A stretch of DNA of 64,000 bases from Pseudophaeobacter arcticus DSM 23566 (GTDB lineage: Bacteria > Pseudomonadota > Alphaproteobacteria > Rhodobacterales > Rhodobacteraceae), in NCBI RefSeq assembly GCF_000473205.1, contig NZ_KI421507.1, positions 1,275,934 to 1,339,933 on the forward strand. The letters run 5' to 3'. Each line of letters opens with the position of its first letter. The stretch's first letter is position 1. The notes under the pieces were generated by a model that was not told the DNA's origin, did no database searches, and saw only the letters and a program-made list of their open reading frames with translations. Both the position numbers and the translations under genes were made by a program. Positions 44,715 through 54,026 of this stretch are shown here, piece by piece.

Positions 44715-46159
44715 GTTGGGGTTCCTTGCAGCAGCACGCCAAGACTGAGGGCGGCCATGATGATGACAGTGAGGCCCAGCAGCACGGGCCAGACAAAGCG
44801 AAGCCAGCGCTCATAAGGGACGCGCGCAATGGCGAGGCCGCCCATGACCACGGCGGAGGTGGGTGTGACGAGGTTTACGACGCCGGTCGCAGATTGGAAT
44901 GCTGTGACAATCAGGCTGCGCTCGACCCCGGCAAAGTCGCCAACCGGCGCGAGGATCGGCATCGACAGAACGGCAAGGCCCGAAGTCGAGGGCACGAAGA
45001 ACGCCATCACCACTTCGATCCAGTACATCACGTTGATGAACACGACCCGGTTGAGGCCCGCGACTGTACCTTCCCCCCAATGCAGGATGGTGTCGGTCAT
45101 ATGACCGGCGTCCATAATGACGACGATACCGCGTGCAAGCCCGATAATGAGCGCGACACCCAGAAGGTCGCGCGCGCCGCCGACAAAGGCCTCGACCATA
45201 CCTTTCTCGCCCAGACGTCCGACAAGGCCGATGGCGATGCCCGCGAACAGGAACAGCCCGCTCATCTCGGCCATCCACCATCCGCCCAGCGACACGCCCC
45301 AGATCATGACGGCGAAGGTGGCCCCAAAAAGCAGCAGGACGATTTTATGCAGACCGGTAAAGTCCGTGGTGACCGCCTCGACCGTGCCAAAATGCGTCTC
45401 GTTCGAAGCCTTCAGATCATAGACAAACGACTTGGAAGGATCGGCTTTGACCCGTGCGGCATAGCGCATGACATAGGCCACGGTGGCCGCAAAAGTGATG
45501 CCAAGGATGACAAAGCGCAGCATCAACCCGTCGGTAAAGGCAACACCTGCCGCGTCCGACGCAATGACGGTAGAGAAGGCGTTCACAGTCGAGCCAAGCA
45601 CACCGATGCCAGCGCCCAACAGGATCACCGCCACGGCTGTCATGGAGTCATAGCCTGCGGCGATCATGACGGGGGTCAGCAGCACGTAAAAGGCCAGTGT
45701 TTCCTCGGCCATGCCTTCGGTCGTGCCGCCGAGTGCGAAAAGCCCCATCAGGATCGGGATCATCCACTTTTCGCGCCCTTTGAGCCGCGTCATGGCGCGC
45801 TTGATGCCCGCATCGATGGCCCCCGTGGCCGTCACCACACCGATGAACCCGCCGATCATCAGCACGAACAACGCCACGTCGATCGCGTTCGCGGTATAGC
45901 TGCCAGGATCGTAAAAGCCTGCGATAGGGGCAAGGATGACATCGAAGACGCCCTGCGGGTTGGCCTCGGTGGGGGCATAGGTCCCCGCCACGGGGAGTTC
46001 CTTGCCAAGCGCCTCGGAGGCCACGCGCGCGTATTGGCCCGCCGGGATCACCCATGTCAGGGCCGCGATGATCACGATCAGCGCGAAGAGGATGGTATAG
46101 GCAGAGGGAAAGCTGAACCGTTTGGTGGGCTCAGCCGGGGGCGCTGCGGGGTTTGCCAT
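44711..46159 (-). CDS. YfcC-family transporter, probable arginine/ornithine exchanger
   Basis: 482 residues with about twelve membrane helices ([21 protein letters not shown] at the N-terminus), YfcC/DUF-type carrier. As first gene of the arginine deiminase operon it likely exchanges arginine for ornithine, the job of ArcD, although it belongs to a different family from classical ArcD. Transport specificity is inferred from context. Confidence 0.82.
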   Translation of the reverse strand: MANPAAPPAEPTKRFSFPSAYTILFALIVIIAALTWVIPAGQYARVASEALGKELPVAGTYAPTEANPQGVFDVILAPIAGFYDPGSYTANAIDVALFVLMIGGFIGVVTATGAIDAGIKRAMTRLKGREKWMIPILMGLFALGGTTEGMAEETLAFYVLLTPVMIAAGYDSMTAVAVILLGAGIGVLGSTVNAFSTVIASDAAGVAFTDGLMLRFVILGITFAATVAYVMRYAARVKADPSKSFVYDLKASNETHFGTVEAVTTDFTGLHKIVLLLFGATFAVMIWGVSLGGWWMAEMSGLFLFAGIAIGLVGRLGEKGMVEAFVGGARDLLGVALIIGLARGIVVIMDAGHMTDTILHWGEGTVAGLNRVVFINVMYWIEVVMAFFVPSTSGLAVLSMPILAPVGDFAGVERSLIVTAFQSATGVVNLVTPTSAVVMGGLAIARVPYERWLRFVWPVLLGLTVIIMAALSLGVLLQGTPT

Positions 46160-46311
46160 TGGGTGTCCTTTGCCAGCAAGGGCCGCGATTTGATGCGCGA
46201 CCGTTCAGGCAAGGCTAGGCGATGATGGCGGACGGCGGACTGACGGAGGTTAGCGGGGAGGTTTGAGGCTGAGGAGTCTGCTATGCGGACAATCCGGACT
46301 TTGAGGATTTC

Positions 46312-46325
46312 CGGACAAATGTCCG
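46312..46325. promoter_or_regulatory. Perfect palindrome upstream of the arc operon
   Basis: CGGACAAATGTCCG, preceded at 46286-46299 by related CGGACAATCCGGAC. It lies about 150 bases upstream of the transporter start; a possible regulator site with no known match. Confidence 0.35.
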
Positions 46326-46340
46326 TTTCGGCGCTGACAC

Positions 46341-46775
46341 TTATTCCGTGGCGGGAAACTTCAAATAGTATTCGATGTGTTTTGATACATGGGCTTCGAG
46401 CGCTGTTACCAAGCTTTTGTCTGCATCAGAAGTTAAGAGGTCCATTTCATCAAGTTCGTCAGTCCAAAGCCGTTCCAGTTTTTCCCACCTTTCCTCTTCA
46501 GTGGCGGTCGGAAGGTGTTCGCCCAACGCTGCTAGGATGCCTCTAAACTGGGCGGCCGCAGGATTTGCGCCAATTTTTTGAAGCGATTGAAGCACCTCTT
46601 GACCATCCAAGTCCGAGTAATTCGTTAGAAATGCGTTTACGCCGCCATTGTTTGCCCCTCCCATGTAGAGGCAGGCTATTGCGGCGTTTCGTCGTTCGTC
46701 ACCGATTTCATACAACTCCGGATCGGCATTCATCACTAGGTTGTTCCATGCGGTTTCCTTGTTCGCGTCGCCCAT
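46341..46775 (-). CDS. DUF4375 (DMP19-like) protein
   Basis: 144 residues. The segment NGGVNAFLTNYSDLDGQEVLQSLQKIGA resembles the NGG-start region of DUF4375. Soluble, acidic. Function unknown. It is a single gene between the arc operon and small stress genes. Confidence 0.65.
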   Translation of the reverse strand: MGDANKETAWNNLVMNADPELYEIGDERRNAAIACLYMGGANNGGVNAFLTNYSDLDGQEVLQSLQKIGANPAAAQFRGILAALGEHLPTATEEERWEKLERLWTDELDEMDLLTSDADKSLVTALEAHVSKHIEYYLKFPATE

Positions 46776-46877
46776 TGCTTACAAACCTCTAGTCGTATCC
46801 TGCATTGATTCTACTAGCAGACATTCACGCACTGTGCAGCATCAGTTACTTCGGGCTCAATCCAGACCTTCCCGCGT

Positions 46878-47240
46878 TCACGCTCCCTGCCCATCCCCCA
46901 CCGGCGTCTGCTGGTGCGCTAACCGCAACCATGTGCCGTCATCATTCAGGTAGGTCGAGGTGCAAAGCGCCTCATAGATCGGCAGGTCGCCCCGCTCAGC
47001 GGACACGCGGTACGCCAGAACCGCAATGTTGTCCTGCCGTGAAACCTGACGCTCACTCATCACGACCGTGCGCCATCTCTGCGCGACATCAGCCTCTCGC
47101 CACAGCGCATCGCCGCGCAGGATCCCGACGGGGTAGGGGAACACAAAGACGGCGTCTTTTGCGGTCATATGGCGGGCGCTGTCAGCACCTTCCGTCCAGA
47201 AACGCTCTTCGAGAGTCCATAAGGTGTCATCCGGTGTCAT
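46878..47240 (-). CDS. SnoaL/DUF4440-like protein
   Basis: 120 residues, cone-shaped NTF2-like fold suggested by LWTLEERFWTEGADSARHMTAKDAVFVFP and the end strand GTWLRLAHQQTP. Such proteins bind small molecules or act as stress isomerases. Start overlaps a 21-residue leader reading frame as ATGA. Confidence 0.68.
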   Translation of the reverse strand: MTPDDTLWTLEERFWTEGADSARHMTAKDAVFVFPYPVGILRGDALWREADVAQRWRTVVMSERQVSRQDNIAVLAYRVSAERGDLPIYEALCTSTYLNDDGTWLRLAHQQTPVGDGQGA

Positions 47241-47302
47241 GCCGCGCCCTCGTCAATGTCCGACATCTCGCGGAGTTTCTTGATATTTGTAGGTATTTGC
47301 AT
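47237..47302 (-). CDS. Possible 21-residue leader peptide
   Basis: MQIPTNIKKLREMSDIDEGAA (21 residues) starts one base after the stop of the 47304 gene and overlaps the next gene as ATGA, forming a continuous translational chain. It may be only a coupling device. Confidence 0.4.
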   Translation of the reverse strand: MQIPTNIKKLREMSDIDEGAA

Positions 47303-47303
47303 C

Positions 47304-47720
47304 TCAGTTCCCTTGAGCCAGCGTTACGATCCAGCCAAGAAAAAGGGCTGCTGCGATGATCCAATAGAGGGGCGCGCCGGTTGGCAGTTTCACAGATTGA
47401 GCGACCGAGCCATTTCCGGAGGGTCCCGCGGTTTTTGCTCGATTTGGCAGAAAGGCCAGAAGTCCCGACGCAACGCGGCCCTGATCCGCTAGCAGTGTGG
47501 GCACGTCCTCGAAACGGGCCAATAACGCTTCCAGTCTTTGCCGTGCCGGGGCCTCTTGCATCTTGGCCAGATCAGACGCCTCATTCCACGGATCGACGTT
47601 CAGTCGGGCAAGCATCGACAGGACAGACACGCTGGTGCCTGTTCGGTCTTCACCGACCGGTGCCCCAAGAAAACGCGCGTAAGCCGGATCTTGGCCCAAC
47701 TGGGTCATGGACATCGCCAT
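47304..47720 (-). CDS. Tail-anchored protein of unknown function
   Basis: 138 residues. Soluble N-terminal part followed by one C-terminal membrane helix (LYWIIAAALFLGWIVTLAQ). No family recognised. Codon use is normal; likely expressed with the following SnoaL-like gene. Confidence 0.65.
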   Translation of the reverse strand: MAMSMTQLGQDPAYARFLGAPVGEDRTGTSVSVLSMLARLNVDPWNEASDLAKMQEAPARQRLEALLARFEDVPTLLADQGRVASGLLAFLPNRAKTAGPSGNGSVAQSVKLPTGAPLYWIIAAALFLGWIVTLAQGN

Positions 47721-47824
47721 TGTAGTCTCCTGTCCTGTGATTGGCAGAAATGGTGTCGTCGCGCGATTGTCTGTACACTTTGTGACAGGGTAAGCCTTGA
47801 TGTGCCATGCTGCGCTGATGCAGA

Positions 47825-49036
47825 TCAGGGCTTAAGCCGCGTAGGAGCAGGTTTGGCGCTGGTCAACGCATGGGTTGCCCGCGCGACGATGATCTCTTCG
47901 TCAGTTGGGATGATCAGTACGTCAACTTTGGAACTCAGCGAGCCGAAGCGGGTGGCATGTCTGTCGTTTGCGTCGGTGTCGATCTCCACACCCATCCAGA
48001 GCAGACGATCGCAGATGCGACGACGCACGAGGGCAGAATTTTCGCCGATCCCAGCGGTAAAGACGATGGCGTCGAGCCCACCAATGGCGGTTGCGAGCCG
48101 GGCCAATTCACCTGCTGCACGATAACAGAATAGGTCGATCGCTTCCTGTGCCGGGACTGCGGCATTTGCCTCTAGTGCCGCCATGTCATTGCTGATGCCT
48201 GACACACCGAGAAGGCCGGATTTCGTATAGAGCAACGATGTGACGTCCTGTGCAGTCAGGCCTTTTTCCTGCATCAAATACAACACGACGCCCGGATCGA
48301 TCGCGCCGCAGCGACGGCCCATCATCAGCCCGTCAAGTGCGGTGAACCCCATGCTGGTTGCAACACTGCGTCGGTTCAACATCGCGCACATGCTGGCTCC
48401 GCTGCCCAGATGGGCGACAATCACACGCCCATTGGCACGGCCGCCAAGATGGGTCGGTAGGGTGCCCGCGATGTAATCATAGGACAGACCGTGGAAGCCA
48501 TAACGCACTATTCCCTCGTCAGTCATTGCACGGGGCAGAGCAAAGAGTTGCGACAGGCGGTTTTGCGTCCGGTGAAAGCTGGTGTCGAAGCAGACGATCT
48601 GCGGCAGACCCGGCAGGGCGGCGGCGACACAGCGGATTGCCGCAAGGTTATGCGGCTGGTGCAGTGGCGCAAGCGGCACCAGCGCCTCAAGTTCAGTCAG
48701 CAGCACATCGGTGACCCGCGCCGGTTCGGCGTGCGTGCGCCCGCCATGCACCACGCGATGCCCGGCGGCCCGGATCGCGACACCGCTACGGTTGGAGTTC
48801 AGCCAGTCCAATAATTTTGGAATGAGAACGTCTAGCCCTGCCGACGGCTCAAGCGGCATCGGACTGGCCTTTGGCTCTGCAACCCCTACATTTTTACGTA
48901 CCGAAAAGACCGGGTTTGTGCCGATCCCTGCGATCTTGCCGCGTAGTATCGGGGGTGGGCTGCCCGGTGCATAGGGATACACTGCGAACTTTATGCTGGA
49001 AGAGCCTGCGTTCAGCACAAGGATTGCATCTGTCAT
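47825..49036 (-). CDS. ackA: Acetate kinase
   Basis: 403 residues; acetyl phosphate + ADP to acetate + ATP. ASKHA fold motifs LVLNAGSSSIKFAVY at the N-terminus, HRVVHGG, VAHLGSGASMCAM and FTAGIGENS. The start at 49036 overlaps pta by four bases. It completes ATP production from acetyl-CoA with the upstream gene. Confidence 0.95.
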   Translation of the reverse strand: MTDAILVLNAGSSSIKFAVYPYAPGSPPPILRGKIAGIGTNPVFSVRKNVGVAEPKASPMPLEPSAGLDVLIPKLLDWLNSNRSGVAIRAAGHRVVHGGRTHAEPARVTDVLLTELEALVPLAPLHQPHNLAAIRCVAAALPGLPQIVCFDTSFHRTQNRLSQLFALPRAMTDEGIVRYGFHGLSYDYIAGTLPTHLGGRANGRVIVAHLGSGASMCAMLNRRSVATSMGFTALDGLMMGRRCGAIDPGVVLYLMQEKGLTAQDVTSLLYTKSGLLGVSGISNDMAALEANAAVPAQEAIDLFCYRAAGELARLATAIGGLDAIVFTAGIGENSALVRRRICDRLLWMGVEIDTDANDRHATRFGSLSSKVDVLIIPTDEEIIVARATHALTSAKPAPTRLKP

Positions 49037-50442
49037 GGCAGTGTTGATGGCTGGTGGTTGATGACAAGCTGTGCCAACGCGCAAGAGGCAAGCCGCGACA
49101 CCGTGCTGTCGGCCCGGCTGGTCAAGATGATCGGCACCCGTGCGCCCAGCACGATACCTGCGGCATCGGCACCGGCCAGATAGATCAACTGCTTGGCAAT
49201 CATGTTCGCGGCCTCAAGATCCGGGGCGACGAGGATGTCTGCGATGCCCGCCACATCCGACACGATCCCTTTGGCAGCGACCGCTACCGGAGAGATGGCA
49301 TTGTCAAAAGCCAACGGACCATCCAGCAACCCGCCGGTGATCTGGCCCCGATCCGCCATTTTGCACAGGGCGGCGGCGTCCAACGTCGAGGTTATCCGGG
49401 GGTTTACAGTCTCAACTGCTGAAAGGATTGCGACCTTTGGCAGGGACGTCCCTAGCGCGCGTGCCAGATCGATGGCGTTTTGGACAATGTCGCGTTTAAC
49501 GCCAAGATCAGGATAGATGTTGATCGCGGCATCTGTGATCAGCAGGGGTTTGGGATAGGTCGGCACGTCCAGCACATAGACATGGCTCATCCGCCGCTCG
49601 GTACGAAGGCCAAGGGTGGTATCGACGATCGCTTCCATCAACTCATCAGTGTGCAGCGCGCCTTTCATGAGGGCATCCACTGTGCCCGCCCTGACAAGGG
49701 CCACCGCCGCCTCGGCTGCGGCATGGCTATGGGGTGTGTCGATCACCTCAAATCCCTTAAGGCTAAGCCCAGCCTCTTGTGCTGCAGCTTCGATCTTTGC
49801 CTTTGGTCCGACCAGAACGGGAAGGATTATCCCTTGCCGAGTGGCATCCAGCGCGCCGCTCAGGGACAGCGCATCGCAGGGATGCACAACTGCGGTCCGA
49901 ACCGGTTCCAGTTCCTCGGTTGCTGCGATCAGTCTGGCATATTGCGCGCCTTGGACATGCAGATGGACCTCGGGCAGGACGACGCGCGGGCGGCGCACCT
50001 TGTCGCGTGGGGCGATGACACGTGCGACACCTTCGATGACTGAAATGCCGTCTTGGTTGAGGCAGGTGCAAGCAAGTAGCACGCGCCCTTTCTCAAGCTT
50101 TTCCGTCACTTCAACCCGTACGGTCACCGTATCGCCAAGCCCGACCGGAGCCTCGAATGTCAGGCTCTGGTTCAGGAAAATCGTGCCGGGGCCGGGCAAC
50201 TCTGTGCCCAGCACGGCCGAAATGAGCGCGCCACCCCACATGCCATGGGCAATCACACCGTGGAACATGTCTGTCTTTGCGTATTCGGCGTCGACATGCG
50301 CCGGGTTCACGTCGCCGGACATAACGGCGAACAATTCGATATCCTGCGGTTTCAATGTCCGCGTCAGCTCCGCGTGGTCGCCCACTGCGATCTCGGCGTA
50401 GGTCTTGTTCTCGATATACTGCATCGGTTCAGGCGCGGACAT
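49033..50442 (-). CDS. pta: Bifunctional MaoC-like enoyl-CoA hydratase / phosphate acetyltransferase
   Basis: 469 residues. The N-terminal ~140 form a MaoC hot-dog domain (SGDVNPAHVDAEYAKTDMF and HGMWGGALIS). The rest is a phosphotransacylase domain (ALMKGALHTDELMEAIV, DAAINIYPDL, GGLLDGPLAFDNA). The start at ATG 50442 overlaps the fabI end by 14 bases. It makes acetyl (or acyl) phosphate for AckA. The hydratase half may feed PHA monomers. Confidence 0.9.
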   Translation of the reverse strand: MSAPEPMQYIENKTYAEIAVGDHAELTRTLKPQDIELFAVMSGDVNPAHVDAEYAKTDMFHGVIAHGMWGGALISAVLGTELPGPGTIFLNQSLTFEAPVGLGDTVTVRVEVTEKLEKGRVLLACTCLNQDGISVIEGVARVIAPRDKVRRPRVVLPEVHLHVQGAQYARLIAATEELEPVRTAVVHPCDALSLSGALDATRQGIILPVLVGPKAKIEAAAQEAGLSLKGFEVIDTPHSHAAAEAAVALVRAGTVDALMKGALHTDELMEAIVDTTLGLRTERRMSHVYVLDVPTYPKPLLITDAAINIYPDLGVKRDIVQNAIDLARALGTSLPKVAILSAVETVNPRITSTLDAAALCKMADRGQITGGLLDGPLAFDNAISPVAVAAKGIVSDVAGIADILVAPDLEAANMIAKQLIYLAGADAAGIVLGARVPIILTSRADSTVSRLASCALAQLVINHQPSTLP

Positions 50443-51193
50443 GCAGGCCTCCGTCGACATAAGTGACATCACCAGTGACGCGGCCCATGCCGTCGCTTGC
50501 CAGCATGACTGCGACATCCCCCACATCCTTGATCGTCACAAGAGTCTGCTCGGGTGCGCGACTTCGTGCGGCGTCGATCAACTGGTCAAAATGGGCGATG
50601 CCGGACCCGGCGCGTGTTTGCAGCGGCCCCGGCGAGATCGCGTTCACACGGATGCCTTTGGGGCCAAGCTCAACCGCAAGGGCGCGCATCGTGCCATCTA
50701 GGGCCGCCTTGACCGGCCCCATGATATTGTAGTGATCAACGACTTTTTCGCCGCCGTAATACGTCATGGTCAGGATCGTGCCACCCTTTGTCATCAACGG
50801 CTCGGCGCGCTGTGCCATGCGGATCAGCGAGTGGACCGAAATGTCCATTGCCTGTGCAAAGCCCGCGCGGGAGCAATCAACAACCCGACCGTGCAAGTCC
50901 TTTGCCACGCAAAAGGCGATGGAGTGGACAATAACATCGAGCCGCCCCCAGCGCGCGTCGATCGCCGCAAAAACGGCGTCCATCTGCCCCTCGGCTTCGA
51001 CGTCGAGTGGCAGTAACAGCTTTGCCCCCACGGCGTCGGCAACTGGCTGCACATAGGGTTTGGCCGTCTCGTTCACATAGGTCATTGAGATCTCGGCCCC
51101 CGCATCAGCGAAGGCCTGCGCACATCCGGCTGCGATGGAATGGGCGTTCGCAACCCCAACCACCAGCACGGTTTTGCCCTCCAGCGACGTCAT
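50429..51193 (-). CDS. fabI: Enoyl-[ACP] reductase-like SDR (FabI)
   Basis: 254 residues, NADH-dependent enoyl reductase of the FabI subgroup: nucleotide motif VVGVANAHSIAAGCAQAF and the catalytic Tyr/Lys in YNIMGPVKAAL. Position between phaC and pta is unusual for a fatty-acid synthesis gene, so it may act on enoyl-CoA/ACP for redox balancing here. Start overlaps phaC as ATGA. Confidence 0.85.
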   Translation of the reverse strand: MTSLEGKTVLVVGVANAHSIAAGCAQAFADAGAEISMTYVNETAKPYVQPVADAVGAKLLLPLDVEAEGQMDAVFAAIDARWGRLDVIVHSIAFCVAKDLHGRVVDCSRAGFAQAMDISVHSLIRMAQRAEPLMTKGGTILTMTYYGGEKVVDHYNIMGPVKAALDGTMRALAVELGPKGIRVNAISPGPLQTRAGSGIAHFDQLIDAARSRAPEQTLVTIKDVGDVAVMLASDGMGRVTGDVTYVDGGLHVRA

Positions 51194-53016
51194 CGCTGCA
51201 TGACATAAGAGCCGGGCGCATCGCACAGCGCTGTGTACGCGCCGGAATGTGCGCCCATCGCTGGCGGTGCGGCAAGCGCGCTGGATCGCGCGGCAAGCCA
51301 GTTGGCAAAGCCAGTCCACCATGAACCGTCCTGGGCCGCGTTTTTCTCAAGCCATTCGGAGGGATCGCGGTAGGTGGCATTAGCTTTGGTCTCAGCGATC
51401 CGGAAATGCCGTCCTGCATGGCCGGGCTCTGAGACAATGCCTGCATTGTGTCCGCCGCTTGTGAGCACGAAAGTCACATCCGTATCAGCCAGAAGCTGCA
51501 TCTTGTAGACAGATTGCCAAGGGGCGACATGGTCATCCTCGGTGCCGACGGCAAAGATCGGCGCGCGGATATCAGAGACGGCAATCGCTTTGCCCTCGAC
51601 ATGATATCGGCCTTCGGCCAAGTCATTATTGAGAAACAGCTTACGCAAATATTCGGAATGCATCCGCGCGGGCATCCGTGTGGCGTCGGCGTTCCACGCC
51701 ATCAGATCGAAGGCATCGCTGCGCTGTCCCAGCAGATAATTGTGGATCGCAGGCGCCCAGATCAGATCACGGGCGCGCAGCAGCGCGAAGGCGCCGACCA
51801 TCTGATCAGAGGAGAGATAGCCCTTTTCGGCCATCATGTCCTCGATCAGCGTGACCTCACTGTCATTGATGAACAAGCGCAGCGGTCCGGCCTCGGTGAA
51901 ATCGACCTGTGCTGCAAGGAAGCTGGCCGAGGCCAGACGCGCGTCACCGTCCCGGCCCATCGCCGCCGCTGCGATCGAGAGCAGGGTGCCACCAAGACAA
52001 TAGCCGACAGCGTGCAGCTTGGGCGCTTTTGTGATGGCGAGGGCGGCATCAATGGACTCCATCACGCCAAGCTGGCGGTAGTCTTCCATGCCCAGATCGC
52101 GGTCTTCCGCGCCCGGATTTTTCCAGGACACGATGAATACGGTAAAGCCTTGGGCCACAAGAAACGCGACCAGCGAATTCTGTGCCGACAGGTCGAGGAT
52201 GTAGTATTTCATGATCCAGGCAGGCACGATCAGGATCGGCTCTGGCCGAACTGTGTCGGTCGCAGGCGAATATTGAATCAACTCGATCAGGTCGTTGCGA
52301 AACACCACCTTGCCGGGCGTGGTCGCCAGATTGCGCCCCACCTCAAAGACTTGCGGTCCAGCGGGCGGTGCGGTTCCGGTTTTCGCGATCAGGTCTTCGG
52401 TCAGATTCTTCACACCGCGCACAAGGTTCTGACCATGCTCAGTAAGAGTGGCCGAGATCACGTCCGCGTTGGTCATGGCAAAGTTCGACGGTGCGGCCGT
52501 GTCGGTCATCAGACCGGCCACAAAACCCATGAGGTTTTCATGTTCGGGCGTCACGCCGTGCACGCCGCCCGTGGCGTCCTGCCACCAAGCCCAGGACTGC
52601 TGATGTGCCTGAGACCAGACGTTGAAGGGGTATTTCTGCCAGGCTTCACCGGCGAACCGACGGTCGGGGTTCAGGGCCTGCGATGTGTCTGGCGCAGCCT
52701 CTGGCTTACCGATACCAAGGCTGGCCATCCAAACGGTCTGAGCGTCTCGGAAGGCCTGCTCCATCAGGTGCAACTGCTTGCCCGGCGAGACGGCGAGGTG
52801 GGTTGCCCAGTCCATCCACGCCTCGGCCAGCACCGAAGGTGAGAGCCCTGAGGTTGCCTTTGCGACGCTTGCGTGGGCCATCCGGTCAAGCGTTTCAAAG
52901 GGCGCGAGGAGAGGCGTTTTTTTAAGGTCAGGGCTGGGTCTTTTGATCTCCGAAGTCTGAGTCGATGGGGCCGGTTTATCGGCGCGAGACGCGATCGATT
53001 TGGGCTGTGTTGACAT
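51190..53016 (-). CDS. phaC: Polyhydroxyalkanoate synthase (class I type)
   Basis: 608 residues. An N-terminal PhaC_N region and an alpha/beta-hydrolase core with the lipase-like box VGYCLGG, where cysteine is the nucleophile, plus GTEDDHVAPW and SGGHNAG for the Asp/His partners. It polymerises hydroxyacyl-CoA into storage granules. First gene of the coupled phaC-fabI-pta-ackA set, which can absorb carbon and reducing power. Confidence 0.93.
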   Translation of the reverse strand: MSTQPKSIASRADKPAPSTQTSEIKRPSPDLKKTPLLAPFETLDRMAHASVAKATSGLSPSVLAEAWMDWATHLAVSPGKQLHLMEQAFRDAQTVWMASLGIGKPEAAPDTSQALNPDRRFAGEAWQKYPFNVWSQAHQQSWAWWQDATGGVHGVTPEHENLMGFVAGLMTDTAAPSNFAMTNADVISATLTEHGQNLVRGVKNLTEDLIAKTGTAPPAGPQVFEVGRNLATTPGKVVFRNDLIELIQYSPATDTVRPEPILIVPAWIMKYYILDLSAQNSLVAFLVAQGFTVFIVSWKNPGAEDRDLGMEDYRQLGVMESIDAALAITKAPKLHAVGYCLGGTLLSIAAAAMGRDGDARLASASFLAAQVDFTEAGPLRLFINDSEVTLIEDMMAEKGYLSSDQMVGAFALLRARDLIWAPAIHNYLLGQRSDAFDLMAWNADATRMPARMHSEYLRKLFLNNDLAEGRYHVEGKAIAVSDIRAPIFAVGTEDDHVAPWQSVYKMQLLADTDVTFVLTSGGHNAGIVSEPGHAGRHFRIAETKANATYRDPSEWLEKNAAQDGSWWTGFANWLAARSSALAAPPAMGAHSGAYTALCDAPGSYVMQR

Positions 53017-53117
53017 AGCTTGTCCTCTGGGTAACGACGCGGTTGGCGCATCCTTTTCCGGAGATCTAATGCGTTTGCTGCACTGCGGCGTTGATCTGGG
53101 TTAGTGTCTGGGCAGAA

Positions 53118-53131
53118 TTGATCACCATCTT
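53118..53131. promoter_or_regulatory. FNR/Crp-type half-perfect site upstream of phaC
   Basis: TTGATCACCATCTT matches TTGAT-N4-ATCAA at eight of ten defined positions and lies about 100 bases upstream of phaC. A related TTGATCTGGGTTAG is nearby at 53092. Speculative anaerobic control site. Confidence 0.35.
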
Positions 53132-53168
53132 CGGCTATGATTGGCCCATAGGTTTTGGGGTGTCGATA

Positions 53169-54026
53169 TTAACGCCTGTCACGCGCGTTGACGGCACCGG
53201 TGCCAAGTTCGATAATCTCCGCCGTAATCGCCTCCTGCCGCACACGGCGCAGGGTCGCTTGAAACGTCTCCAGTTCACGTGCGATTTGAGTCCCTGCGGA
53301 CGACATGGCTTCCATCCGCGCTTCGTTCTCGGCGGCAAAGGCGTGGAGCGCTGCTTTGCAGACCTGCGCGTTGAAGTAATCCTGACCGAGCGAAGCGATC
53401 AGGGTGCTTGGCGATAACTGCATCAGGGGGCGGTCGCGCGATGCAGGCGGAAGATTGGCCAGATCGATTGGAAACAGATGTTGCCGAACAAGGGCAGGGC
53501 GGCCTGCTTGCCAGCCGGTGAAGATGACATCGAGACAGTCAATGCGCCGCGCGGTGACCGCCGCGTAGATTGCCGTTGTGATCTCGCCTGCCAATTTGGG
53601 AATGCCGGGCGTGTGCGAGGGCAGGGGTGCGCTCCAATGCGGTTTCAGACCGCGTGCTGTCGCAATAGATAGCCCCCTCTTGCCGATGAGGAACAAGGTT
53701 TCGGCTCCCGATGCCCCGCTGATGCTGTCGAGAACACGTTCGCTGAACGCGCCTGCGAAACCTTGCTCGGCACAAAAGACCAGCAGGCCCATTTGGTTGC
53801 CCGCGTCCTGCTGCTTGTCTTTGTCGGGGTCAGTCTTGGCGATATCAGGCCCCAGAACACGCGACATCGCCACAGCAATGGTTGCGGCGTAACTGTCCAC
53901 GGCGTCAACTTGCCCTCGGGCGACATGCGCGCGGGCCGCGGCGATACCTTTCATGGCATTCACCACCGCGCCCAACTCGCGAATACCTTCGATCCGGGCG
54001 CTGATATCGGCCAGTCGTTCGGTCAT
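53169..54026 (-). CDS. atpG: N-ATPase subunit gamma (central stalk)
   Basis: 285 residues, F1 gamma-like with long N- and C-terminal helices ([51 protein letters not shown]). It couples rotor and catalytic head. Last gene of the N-type ATPase operon; overlaps atpA by four bases. Confidence 0.9.
   Translation of the reverse strand: MTERLADISARIEGIRELGAVVNAMKGIAAARAHVARGQVDAVDSYAATIAVAMSRVLGPDIAKTDPDKDKQQDAGNQMGLLVFCAEQGFAGAFSERVLDSISGASGAETLFLIGKRGLSIATARGLKPHWSAPLPSHTPGIPKLAGEITTAIYAAVTARRIDCLDVIFTGWQAGRPALVRQHLFPIDLANLPPASRDRPLMQLSPSTLIASLGQDYFNAQVCKAALHAFAAENEARMEAMSSAGTQIARELETFQATLRRVRQEAITAEIIELGTGAVNARDRR

Noticed and set aside
44612..46225. 537-codon frame antisense to the YfcC-type transporter
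   Set aside because: Histidine/arginine-rich shadow of a membrane protein gene; no plausible start or fold.
51448..52842. 464-codon frame antisense to phaC
   Set aside because: phaC catalytic residues are intact on the other strand and the antisense text has no recognisable domain.
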